A DNA stretch of 7,571 nucleotides. It comes from Chloroflexota bacterium. Its GTDB lineage: Bacteria > Chloroflexota > Dormibacteria > Dormibacterales > Dormibacteraceae. Made by a program: the position numbers and the translations under genes. The DNA is taken from positions 1 to 7,571 of the forward strand of contig VBKD01000025.1 in assembly GCA_005888075.1 (NCBI GenBank), read 5' to 3'. Position 1 is the first letter of the stretch. The number at the start of each line of letters is the position of its first letter. Under the pieces are notes generated by a model that had not been told where the DNA came from, did not search any database, and worked only from the letters and a program-made list of their open reading frames with translations. Positions 1-5,858 of this stretch are shown piece after piece.

Positions 1-177
1 CGGGCCGGGCGCGGCCGCAAAGCGCGCCACGCCAACGAACGCGACACCGGCGCCGCCGAACATGACCGGGATTCCGGCTAGCGCAGAAGTCATGTCGCGC
101 CGCCAGGTGGTGGCGAATGCCCCCACCGCGACCAGCGCGGCGGCGACAAAGAGCACACCGACCAGACCGGCGCTCAC
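1..177 (-). CDS. NuoK-like membrane subunit, N-terminal part (cut by the left window edge)
   Basis: The first 59 codons of a gene that continues beyond base 1. It begins with GTG at 177-175, overlapping the TGA of the NuoJ-like gene (GTGA, 4 bases), so the two are probably translationally coupled. The visible protein has one hydrophobic helix (about residues 4-22), a short W-R-R-D turn (25-28) and a second helix (about 30-52). This matches the first two helices of complex I subunit NuoK, including the R-R-N/D turn and the A-F-V near the end of helix 2. NuoK is a small three-helix subunit of the proton path of NADH:quinone oxidoreductase. Oddly, by my alignment the essential helix-2 glutamate (Glu36 of E. 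coli NuoK, in G-L-E-I-M) is proline here (G-I-P-V-M, residues 36-40), so normal proton transfer at this site is doubtful. The NuoK assignment rests on this short alignment plus the NuoJ-like neighbour. It could be another MrpC/HyfE-type relative. Confidence 0.72.
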   Translation of the reverse strand, partial: MSAGLVGVLFVAAALVAVGAFATTWRRDMTSALAGIPVMFGGAGVAFVGVARFAAAPGP

Positions 178-665
178 CTGCCGCGTTCTCTGATGCGCCA
201 CGCAGCCGTGGCTCCGACCAGGGCGGCCACGGTCAGCGCGGCAACCGCTTCAGTCGCAAACGCATCATGCGCAAAGAGGAGGCGACCCACCGCTGCGCTG
301 CCGAACCAGCCCCCAAAAAAGACGGGAGGATGGTTGAAATTGCCGTTAAACGCCGCGTATGCCAGCACCGCGAGCAGCACCGCCGCCCCGACTGCGCCCA
401 CCTGTCGCCACACCGAGCCGACCGCGGATTCGATGGTGCGGTAGCGCTGGCCAGAAAGCAGCAACGCGCAGCTTGCGTAGCAGAGGATCGCGACCGCCGC
501 GGAAAAGCCCGCGGAGAGCGACAGGTATATGCCCGCAATTCCGACGCCGGCGACGGCCAGCGCCGTGCCGCGTGCACCCGTACCCGGGAGCAGCGCCACG
601 AGCAAGGCGCCCGAGACCGCCAGGGCGGAGGACACGTAGAAACCAATCGCGTGGAGCGAATCCAT
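174..665 (-). CDS. NuoJ-like membrane subunit (divergent)
   Basis: A 163-residue, strongly hydrophobic protein with about five membrane helices, close to the usual NuoJ size (E. coli 184). NuoJ is a membrane-arm subunit of complex I, next to NuoK. Matching features are helix 2-3 (A-G-I-Y-L-S-L then F-S-A-A-V-A-I-L-C-Y, residues 44-63), where the conserved tyrosine is kept (Tyr63), and the last helix (T-E-A-V-A-A-L-T-V-A-A-L-V-G-A, about 138-152), which corresponds to the F-E-V-A-S-L-L-L-L-A-L-V-G-A pattern of the family. The glutamate normally four residues before that tyrosine is alanine (Ala59). I chose ATG 665 because a GGAG lies 5 bases upstream (674-671). The longer frame back to 740 adds 25 polar residues and overlaps the preceding gene. 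The stop overlaps the NuoK-like start. No nuoA-nuoI genes precede it, so it may belong to a split or alternative complex. Confidence 0.72.
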   Translation of the reverse strand: MDSLHAIGFYVSSALAVSGALLVALLPGTGARGTALAVAGVGIAGIYLSLSAGFSAAVAILCYASCALLLSGQRYRTIESAVGSVWRQVGAVGAAVLLAVLAYAAFNGNFNHPPVFFGGWFGSAAVGRLLFAHDAFATEAVAALTVAALVGATAAWRIRERGR

Positions 666-702
666 CGGCACTCCGTGGAACCTGAGAGCTGCTATTTGCC
701 GG

Positions 703-966
703 CTATTCGATCCTGCCGCCGGCTCCAGGGCGCCAAGCATACAGAAAGCCGCTCACAGCAATCGCCAGCGCCCCGACGGCCGCGATGATGCCTTCACTGG
801 TGGGTCGCACCGTAGCAGCCCCGATCGCGTAACCCACGAGAAGAACCAACCATGCCCCGCCCAGGCCGGTGACGGCAACCCGCACGGGGTCCCACCGCCT
901 GAGGGCTCGCTGCAACGCCGGCATGCAGGCAGTATGCCAATTCCGCCAAAACTCCTCCCCATTCAT
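703..966 (-). CDS. Small hypothetical membrane protein, two helices
   Basis: I do not recognise the family. The frame encodes up to 87 residues: a basic N-terminal segment with tryptophans and arginines (A-L-R-R-W-D-P-V-R), one hydrophobic helix (about 33-52), a short polar loop (V-R-P-T-S-E-G) and a second helix (about 59-77), ending G-R-I-E. It sits 37 bases upstream of the NuoJ-like gene in the same orientation, so it may be an accessory or assembly protein of that module. This is inference from position only. The start is uncertain. The first ATG (966-964) lies in the loop of an 8-bp hairpin belonging to a REP-like repeat and has no ribosome binding site. The internal ATG at 924 (73 residues) or GTG at 885 (60 residues) is more likely, though neither has a clear binding site. 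Its hydrophobic pattern in this frame argues for a real gene, but it could be a remnant. Confidence 0.5.
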   Translation of the reverse strand: MNGEEFWRNWHTACMPALQRALRRWDPVRVAVTGLGGAWLVLLVGYAIGAATVRPTSEGIIAAVGALAIAVSGFLYAWRPGAGGRIE

Positions 967-1007
967 TGGGGAGGTGGCCGCTGCCCGAAGGGCATCGGCC
1001 GGAGGGG
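954..1007. repeat. REP-like composite hairpin repeat, copy A
   Basis: Two adjacent inverted repeats are visible. First, CCTCCCCA (954-961) pairs perfectly with TGGGGAGG (967-974) around the loop TTCAT. Second, GGCCG (976-980) pairs with CGGCC (996-1000), enclosing TGCCC-GAA-GGGCA (982-994), with only a C/T mismatch between the two stems. The element ends GGAGGGG (1001-1007). It lies between the exporter and the small membrane protein and reaches into the annotated 5' end of the latter. Its layout resembles the repetitive extragenic palindromes dispersed in many high-GC genomes. It may act as a transcript-end or mRNA-stability hairpin after the ABC genes. There is no T-tract, so a classical intrinsic terminator is not supported. 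Confidence 0.7.
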
Positions 1008-1029
1008 CCGAATGGCAGAGAGCAACTTA

Positions 1030-1058
1030 TGGGGAGGTGGCCTGAAGGGCCGTAGGGG
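1030..1058. repeat. REP-like hairpin repeat, copy B (shorter variant)
   Basis: This is a second, shorter relative of copy A in the same orientation. The first 13 bases, TGGGGAGGTGGCC (1030-1042), are identical to 967-979. The element ends GGCCGTAGGGG (1048-1058), one base different from GGCCGGAGGGG at 997-1007. GGCC (1039-1042) pairs with GGCC (1048-1051) around TGAAG, so the inner stem of copy A is missing. It is followed by the palindrome GGCCGGCC (1057-1064), just after the stop codon of the ABC gene. Two similar copies side by side support a dispersed repeat family rather than chance. Confidence 0.6.
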
Positions 1059-1076
1059 CCGGCCGAGGACTTGGCG

Positions 1077-2900
1077 CTAGGCCAGCGACTCCAGCCACTG
1101 CCGGTGCAGCGATCCGTAGCGACCCTCAGCGACCCTGAGCTCCGACGGCGGCCCGTCTTCGATCACCCGCCCGGCATCCACGACCAGCACCCGATCCGCG
1201 ATCTCAACAGTCGACAGACGGTGCGCGATGATCACAGCGGTCCGGCCGCGAAGCAACGTGCGAAGCGCGCGCTGCACCAGGCGCTCGGATGGCAGGTCCA
1301 GCGAAGAGGTCGCCTCGTCGAGAATCAGCACCCGCGGGTCGGCGAGAAACGCCCGCGCGAACGCCACCAGCTGCCGCTGGCCTGAGGACAGCCGCACCCC
1401 GCGCCGCCGCACATCCGTGTCGTATCCGTTTGGCATAGCGGAGATGAACTCGTGCGCCCCAATCGCCTTCGCGGCCTCGACCATCTCGTCCCGAGTCGCG
1501 CCTGGACGCCCGAACAGCAGGTTCTCGCCGACCGTGCCCGAAAAGAGAAAGCTCTCCTGGGTCACCGTGACCACCGCCCGCCGCAGCTCTTCCACCGCCA
1601 CGTCGCGAAGGTCGACATCGTCCAACGTGACGCGACCAATCGTCGGATCGTAGAACCGCGCGATCAGCCGAGCCATCGTCGTCTTCCCCGCGCCCGTCTC
1701 GCCGACCAGCGCCACGATCTGGCCCGCCGGCACGTTCAGGTCGATGTCGTGCAGCACGGGCTTGTCGCGGTACGCAAACGTGACGTGCTCGAACGCCACC
1801 GCCCCTTTGACGGAATCGAGGCGTATCGGCGTCACTGACTCAGGCACGGTCGGAGCCTCTTCGATCACCCCGGCAAGCTTTTCAAGCGCGGCGCCCGCCG
1901 CCTGGAGGACGTTGTAGAACTGCGACAGCTCCTGCATCGGGTCGAAGAACTGGCGAAGGTACAGGACGAACGCGGTGAGGATGCCCAGGGTGAGCTGGCC
2001 CTGGATGACCAGGTAGCCGCCATACAGCAGCACCGATGTCGTCGTGAGACGGCCCAGGAGGTTGATCGCCGGTCCGAACGTCGAAACCAGGCGGTTCGAC
2101 CAGATGTTGGCATCACGGTATCGGGCGTCGACGTCCTCGAAGATCTCCTGGTTGCGCGGCTCGCGGCGAAAAGCGTGCACCGCGCGGATCCCGCCGAGCG
2201 ACTCCACGTAATGGACGATGACCAGCACGATGGCGCGGCGGACGGCTCGATATGCCCGACCGGAGTTGCTGCGGAACCAGTAGGTCAGTGCGACCACGAT
2301 GGGCATCGCGACCAGCGTCACCATCCCAAGCCGGACGTCCAATCGCAGAAGGATCACGGTGATGGCGAGCACCGAGATCGTCGACGTGAGGACGGAGTTC
2401 AAGCCGGTCGACAGCAGCTCGTTGAGCGCGTCGATGTCGCTGGTGAGACGCGAGATGATCCTGCCTGACGTGTAGCGCTCGTAGAAGGAAAGCGAAAGCT
2501 CCTGCACGTGGGCGAAGAGCGTGCGCCGAAGGTCGAACAGCATGTTGGCGCCGATCTGTCCTGAAACACGCAAGAACGCAAAGTTCGCCAGCGCGTTGAG
2601 TGCGATCGCGAGCAAGAGCGCGCCGACGATGAGGTACAGCGTGCTCAAGTTCCCGGTCGTGCCGGGCCGAACGCCTTTGTCGATGCCAAGTCCGACGAGA
2701 TAAGGCAAGGACAAAAACGCGGCCGACCGAATGAGAATCAGAACCGCGGCGAGGGCAAGCCACCAGCGGTACGGACGCGCCAGTCCAGCCAGGAGCCGCC
2801 GGCTGCGCCTGCGAAGCAGGCCGGCCACGCTGGCCGAGAACTCGTCGAGATCTTCAGACGCGACGCCGCGCCAGCGGTCCGTGTTGGTTGCAGCGCTCAG
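1077..2900 (-). CDS. ABC exporter half-transporter, catalytic subunit of a probable heterodimer
   Basis: A transmembrane domain fused to an ATPase domain, the type of bacterial drug/lipid exporters (MdlB/BmrA class), acting in the cytoplasmic membrane. From CTG 2900 it has 607 residues: a cytosolic N-terminus (W-R-G-V-A about 10-14), six helices (about 45-340) and the nucleotide-binding domain (about 365-600). Motifs: A-loop Tyr377, Walker A G-E-T-G-A-G-K-T-T (400-408), Q-loop Gln448, signature L-S-S-G-Q (504-508, second glycine position changed to serine), Walker B Asp528 followed by catalytic Glu529, H-loop His560. All residues for hydrolysis are present. Start: no ATG, GTG or TTG occurs in frame between the upstream gene's stop and GTG 2828. 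CTG 2900-2898 overlaps the upstream TGA and has GAGGAGG 7 bases before it (2914-2908). GTG 2828 would drop the W-R-G-V-A segment. The frame stays open upstream to 3278, but that part is a shadow of the first ABC gene. Substrate unknown. Confidence 0.92.
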   Translation of the reverse strand: MSAATNTDRWRGVASEDLDEFSASVAGLLRRRSRRLLAGLARPYRWWLALAAVLILIRSAAFLSLPYLVGLGIDKGVRPGTTGNLSTLYLIVGALLLAIALNALANFAFLRVSGQIGANMLFDLRRTLFAHVQELSLSFYERYTSGRIISRLTSDIDALNELLSTGLNSVLTSTISVLAITVILLRLDVRLGMVTLVAMPIVVALTYWFRSNSGRAYRAVRRAIVLVIVHYVESLGGIRAVHAFRREPRNQEIFEDVDARYRDANIWSNRLVSTFGPAINLLGRLTTTSVLLYGGYLVIQGQLTLGILTAFVLYLRQFFDPMQELSQFYNVLQAAGAALEKLAGVIEEAPTVPESVTPIRLDSVKGAVAFEHVTFAYRDKPVLHDIDLNVPAGQIVALVGETGAGKTTMARLIARFYDPTIGRVTLDDVDLRDVAVEELRRAVVTVTQESFLFSGTVGENLLFGRPGATRDEMVEAAKAIGAHEFISAMPNGYDTDVRRRGVRLSSGQRQLVAFARAFLADPRVLILDEATSSLDLPSERLVQRALRTLLRGRTAVIIAHRLSTVEIADRVLVVDAGRVIEDGPPSELRVAEGRYGSLHRQWLESLA

Positions 2901-4645
2901 GCCAGTGCCTCCTCGCGATCCTCTCGGTACTCCTGCGACAGAAGCGCGCGGTACAGCTCGTTCGTCCGCAGCAGCTCGCGGTGAGTGCCGATCGCGGCGA
3001 TCGAGCCGCCGTCGATCAGAGCCACCCGGTCGGCTAGGGCGAGCGTGGACGGACGGTGCACCACGAGCAATCCGGTCACGCCCTGCAGCGCCCTCGCCAG
3101 CGCCTCTTCGATGGCGGCCTCGGTATGAACGTCCACCGCCGAAAGCGGGTCGTCCAGCACGAGGACCGGCGGTGTGCCCAGCACCGCCCGGGCCAGCGCC
3201 AGGCGCTGCCTCTGGCCACCGGATAGCGTGTAACCCTGCTCGCCCACTCGGGTCTCGAGCCCCCACGGCAGGTCCCAAACGAAGCCGGCCTGCGCGACAT
3301 CGATGGCTCGCTTCAGCTCGTGGTCCGACACTATCGCCCGGCCCATGACCAGGTTCTCATGCACCGATGCCGAGAACAGGATCGGGTCTTCGAACGCGAC
3401 GCCGATATGCGAACGGAGCGAGCGCAGCTGCAGGTCGCGGACGTCGATGCCGTCGAGGAGCACCGAGCCTTCGCTCACGTCGTAAAGACGCGGCACAAGG
3501 TATGCCAGCGTGGTCTTGCCGCTCCCTGTTCGGCCGACCAGGCCGACTGTCTCTCCCGGCTCGACGACCAGGTTCAGGTCGCGCAGGATCCAGTCGTTCG
3601 ACTTCGGATACTTGAAGCCCACGCCCCTGAACTCGATGCGGCCTCGTGAGCGCTCGTGCGTGCGGGCATGGGTACGGTCGGCGATCTCCGGGTGCGAATC
3701 CAGCACCTCGTTCAGACGCTCGGATGCGGTCTGGAATTCCTCCCGCATCGCCAGGACCCAGCCAATCGCGTCCATCGGCCATGTGAGCATGAACACGTAG
3801 CTCATGAAGGCGACCAGGCCGCCGATCGTCAGTCTTCCCTGCACCACGCTCATACCACCCAGAAGGAGAACCGACACCAATGAGAGGTTCGGGAGAAAGT
3901 TGAGCTGAGTCCAGATCTCGGCCCGTTCGTTGATCGCGTGGAGGCTCGTGCCTCGGAGCAACCCGGCCTGGTCTTCGAAACGCTTCTGCATCAATGGCAT
4001 GCGGCCGAACGCTTTGATGATGCGAACGCCGGTCGCCATCTCTTCGATGATCGTCGTGAGGTCGCCCTGCTGGTCCTGCATGCGACGAGCGATGAATTTG
4101 TACTTCTCGTGGAACCTGTGACTGAAGAATGCGATGGGCAGCATGCACCCCACGACAACAAGTGCCAGCTGCCAGTCGAGCTGGAGCATGAGGATTACGA
4201 CCACCACAAACGTGACGACGGTCTGCAGAAACCAGATGAGCGCGAAGCTCACGAAGCGGCGCACCGTCGCGATGTCGGAGATCGCGCGAGAGAGCAGCTG
4301 GCCCGACTGCCAGTTGTCGTGGAACGAGACCTGGAGACCTTGCAGATGCGCGTAGAAGTCGTTGCGGAGGTCGGTCTCCATGTGCAGGGACGCGGTGCCT
4401 GAGTAGTGCCGGCGGAGAAAGACGAAGATGAACTCGACCAGGCCGACGGCGACCAGGAGAGCTCCCATCGGAAGAAGCTGGTCGAGGTGGCGGTGCGTGA
4501 TCGGGCCATCGACGATGTGCTGGATGACCTTCGGGATCGACGCGGCCGCGACGAGGCTGCCCACCTGGGACACGGCGAACACCACGACCATCCATCTATA
4601 GGGACGGAGATACGGCAGGTAGCGACGGAGCGCCGAAAAACCCAA
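2897..4645 (-). CDS. ABC exporter half-transporter, degenerate-site subunit of a probable heterodimer
   Basis: A 582-residue membrane-plus-ATPase protein: six helices (about 18-300) and a nucleotide-binding domain (about 336-575). Motifs: A-loop Tyr346, Walker A G-R-T-G-S-G-K-T-T (371-379), signature L-S-G-G-Q (474-478), Walker B V-L-V-L-D (494-498) followed by Asp499 where the catalytic glutamate normally stands, H-loop His530. The Q-loop glutamine is glutamate (Glu419, F-E-D-P). In known heterodimeric exporters (TM287/288, BmrCD, TmrAB) one subunit has such a degenerate Walker B, and it faces the altered signature of the partner. The adjacent gene's L-S-S-G-Q fits this. The start is TTG 4645: an in-frame TGA lies at 4663-4661 with no other start between, and GAGGAAAG (4662-4655) is a somewhat distant binding site. 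Its stop overlaps the partner's start, so the two subunits should be made together. Substrate not deducible. Confidence 0.93.
   Translation of the reverse strand: MGFSALRRYLPYLRPYRWMVVVFAVSQVGSLVAAASIPKVIQHIVDGPITHRHLDQLLPMGALLVAVGLVEFIFVFLRRHYSGTASLHMETDLRNDFYAHLQGLQVSFHDNWQSGQLLSRAISDIATVRRFVSFALIWFLQTVVTFVVVVILMLQLDWQLALVVVGCMLPIAFFSHRFHEKYKFIARRMQDQQGDLTTIIEEMATGVRIIKAFGRMPLMQKRFEDQAGLLRGTSLHAINERAEIWTQLNFLPNLSLVSVLLLGGMSVVQGRLTIGGLVAFMSYVFMLTWPMDAIGWVLAMREEFQTASERLNEVLDSHPEIADRTHARTHERSRGRIEFRGVGFKYPKSNDWILRDLNLVVEPGETVGLVGRTGSGKTTLAYLVPRLYDVSEGSVLLDGIDVRDLQLRSLRSHIGVAFEDPILFSASVHENLVMGRAIVSDHELKRAIDVAQAGFVWDLPWGLETRVGEQGYTLSGGQRQRLALARAVLGTPPVLVLDDPLSAVDVHTEAAIEEALARALQGVTGLLVVHRPSTLALADRVALIDGGSIAAIGTHRELLRTNELYRALLSQEYREDREEALA
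2908..2914 (-). promoter_or_regulatory. Ribosome binding site deciding the CTG start of the second ABC gene
   Basis: GAGGAGG inside the last codons of the upstream ABC gene lies exactly 7 bases before CTG 2900-2898. This is a near-ideal Shine-Dalgarno sequence at a good distance, and no other start codon is in reach. It supports coupled translation from CTG through the CTGA overlap. Confidence 0.6.
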
Positions 4646-4669
4646 ATCGGTTGACTTTCCTCACGTGCG

Positions 4670-4684
4670 GCCCCGTTTCGGGGC
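4670..4684. other. Short GC-rich hairpin in the gap before the ABC genes
   Basis: GCCCCG (4670-4675) and CGGGGC (4679-4684) form a perfect 6-bp stem around a 3-base loop. It lies in the 94-base gap between the CBS gene and the first ABC gene, immediately upstream of the ABC ribosome binding site, and is not followed by a T-tract on either strand. It could be a weak attenuator, a leader hairpin or an mRNA processing site. Function unproven. Confidence 0.4.
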
Positions 4685-4714
4685 GCGCGAAACCAGCGGC
4701 GGCGGGGGTCGCCT

Positions 4715-4743
4715 AGTTTACCGGCGCAGTGAGGCCTTGCTAA
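4715..4743 (-). promoter_or_regulatory. Weak promoter-like sequence upstream of the ABC pair
   Basis: On the minus strand TTAGCA (4743-4738) and TAAACT (4720-4715) are spaced by 17 bases, each matching 4 of 6 positions of the sigma-70-type consensus. The -35 box overlaps the stop codon of the CBS gene. It would give a leader of about 60 bases with the 4670-4684 hairpin inside. The gap is the longest within the 7571-2897 run of genes, so a separate promoter is plausible, but matches this weak arise by chance. Confidence 0.22.
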
Positions 4744-5105
4744 CCCTCGGCGGCGAGGTCACGCATCGAGATCACGCCGATGACCTCGCCACTCTCTACC
4801 ACCGGAAGGTGCCGGAAGCCGCCCTGGAGCATGGTTCGGAGGGCGGCCTCTATGTCGACATTCGGTCCGACGGTGATAGGGTCCCGCGTCATCCAGGACG
4901 AGATCTCGTGCCTGGGGGCGTCGTAGGAGTGCGAGATCGCGCGCACGGTGTCCCGTTCGGTGAAGATGCCGATCAGCTTGGCCCCCTCCATAACCAGGGC
5001 AGACCCGATCCGCTTCTGGGCCATCAAAGAGACCGCCTCGCCCACCGTGGCCGAGGGGCTGACGATGTGCAGGCTCGTCTTCATAACCTCGCGCACGCTG
5101 GGCAC
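4740..5105 (-). CDS. Stand-alone CBS-pair protein
   Basis: A 121-residue cytosolic protein made only of two CBS domains, which together form a Bateman module binding adenine nucleotides or related ligands. CBS 1 spans about 3-57 (V-M-K-T-S, then S-A-T-V-G-E-A, and G-I-F-T-E-R-D at 46-52). CBS 2 spans about 68-119 (W-M-T-R-D-P-I-T-V, R-H-L-P-V-V at 98-103, G-V-I-S-M-R-D-L at 110-117). There is no enzymatic or DNA-binding domain, so it probably senses energy state or regulates a partner that cannot be named from the sequence. The start is GTG 5105, giving the usual M-P-S-V-R-E-V-M beginning. It is 9 bases after the CopD-like stop and probably in the same transcript. The binding site is a poor G-run directly before the start. 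Confidence 0.9.
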   Translation of the reverse strand: MPSVREVMKTSLHIVSPSATVGEAVSLMAQKRIGSALVMEGAKLIGIFTERDTVRAISHSYDAPRHEISSWMTRDPITVGPNVDIEAALRTMLQGGFRHLPVVESGEVIGVISMRDLAAEG

Positions 5106-5114
5106 CCCCCAATG

Positions 5115-5858
5115 CTATGCCTGGAGGGGAAAACTGGCGAGGATCGCGGTGGCGCCGACCACGAGCGCGGCGAGCGCGGCCTCCGTGCGCTCGACGGGCA
5201 GCCGCCTGCGCCATGCCATCGCCGACAACACCACCATCACGCCGACCCCGAGGGCTTTTAGCGCGAGCACCACGCCATAGGGCGTCGACCACAGGTCGCT
5301 GATCGCCGCCAGCTGCTCGGTCGCCCGCAGCACGCCGGTCAGAGCGGTGACGCCGAAGGCGATCAGCGCCACGGGGCTGAATCGATCGAGAAGCACTCGT
5401 GCCTCTGGTCCGCCCCAGCCTCCGGGCGGATTGAGGCTCGCCAGCGCCAGGATGCCGCCCGCCCACATTCCTGCCGACAGGACATGCAACGCATCGGCAA
5501 ACTCCGCCCCGGCGGCCGGCTCGACGCGGGCTGCATGCCCCGTCAATGGCAGCGTGACCGCGGCCAGGACGGCGAAAGGAGCGACGTACGGAATGCCGCG
5601 CAGGCAGGCGACCAACGCAATGCCCTCGGCCGCGACTCGGATGAAGATCGGCCAGGGCATCGAACGGTCGACCGCGATCAGGCCGAGACCGCCGAGGAAC
5701 GCGGCCCCGAGCGCGATCTCCATGCGGGGACGCGCCCAAACGACCCGCGGCTGGTTTTGGCCGAGTCGCCTGACCACCATGGAGCCGATGGCGCCCAGCA
5801 GCCCGAGGTACTCGAGCCAGTGAAAAGGGGCGACGAGGAGGTCGGGAGCGCCGCTCAC
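5115..5858 (-). CDS. CopD-family copper-resistance-like membrane protein
   Basis: A 247-residue integral membrane protein with about seven helices. It matches the CopD domain (PF05425 family) by its ordered motifs: T-G-H-A-A (106-110), D-A-L-H-V-L-S-A-G-M-W-A-G-G (122-135), R-F-S-P-V-A-L (159-165), T-G-V-L (174-177) and S-T-P-Y-G-V-V-L-A-L-K (191-201). His108 and His125 are the likely membrane metal-ligand positions. Characterised relatives (PcoD/CopD/YcnJ) take part in copper uptake or tolerance. This version has no fused CopC domain, and no copC or copper-chaperone gene is visible next to it, so the copper role is by family only. The GTG start at 5858 overlaps the mnmA TGA (GTGA), suggesting coupled translation. 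Confidence 0.86.
   Translation of the reverse strand: MSGAPDLLVAPFHWLEYLGLLGAIGSMVVRRLGQNQPRVVWARPRMEIALGAAFLGGLGLIAVDRSMPWPIFIRVAAEGIALVACLRGIPYVAPFAVLAAVTLPLTGHAARVEPAAGAEFADALHVLSAGMWAGGILALASLNPPGGWGGPEARVLLDRFSPVALIAFGVTALTGVLRATEQLAAISDLWSTPYGVVLALKALGVGVMVVLSAMAWRRRLPVERTEAALAALVVGATAILASFPLQA

Noticed and set aside
666..740. 25-residue N-terminal extension of the NuoJ-like protein
   Set aside because: Polar, overlaps the preceding gene, and the ATG at 665 has a good GGAG 5 bases upstream.
117..788. Plus-strand open frame of 223 codons
   Set aside because: Rich in Arg, Pro, His and Gln with no domain; it is antisense to the NuoJ-like and small membrane genes, whose frames show membrane helices and family motifs. 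Typical high-GC shadow.
954..974. Intrinsic terminator
   Set aside because: The hairpin is strong but neither strand shows a T-run after it; the repeat interpretation explains it better.
2901..3278. N-terminal extension of the second ABC protein up to an upstream start
   Set aside because: These 126 residues lie entirely within the ATPase domain of the first ABC gene, are Arg/Gly/Pro-rich, and no half-exporter has such a domain.
3357..4595. Minus-strand open frame of 412 codons inside the first ABC gene
   Set aside because: Arg/Pro-rich composition in a different frame of a gene with complete ABC motifs; a shadow.
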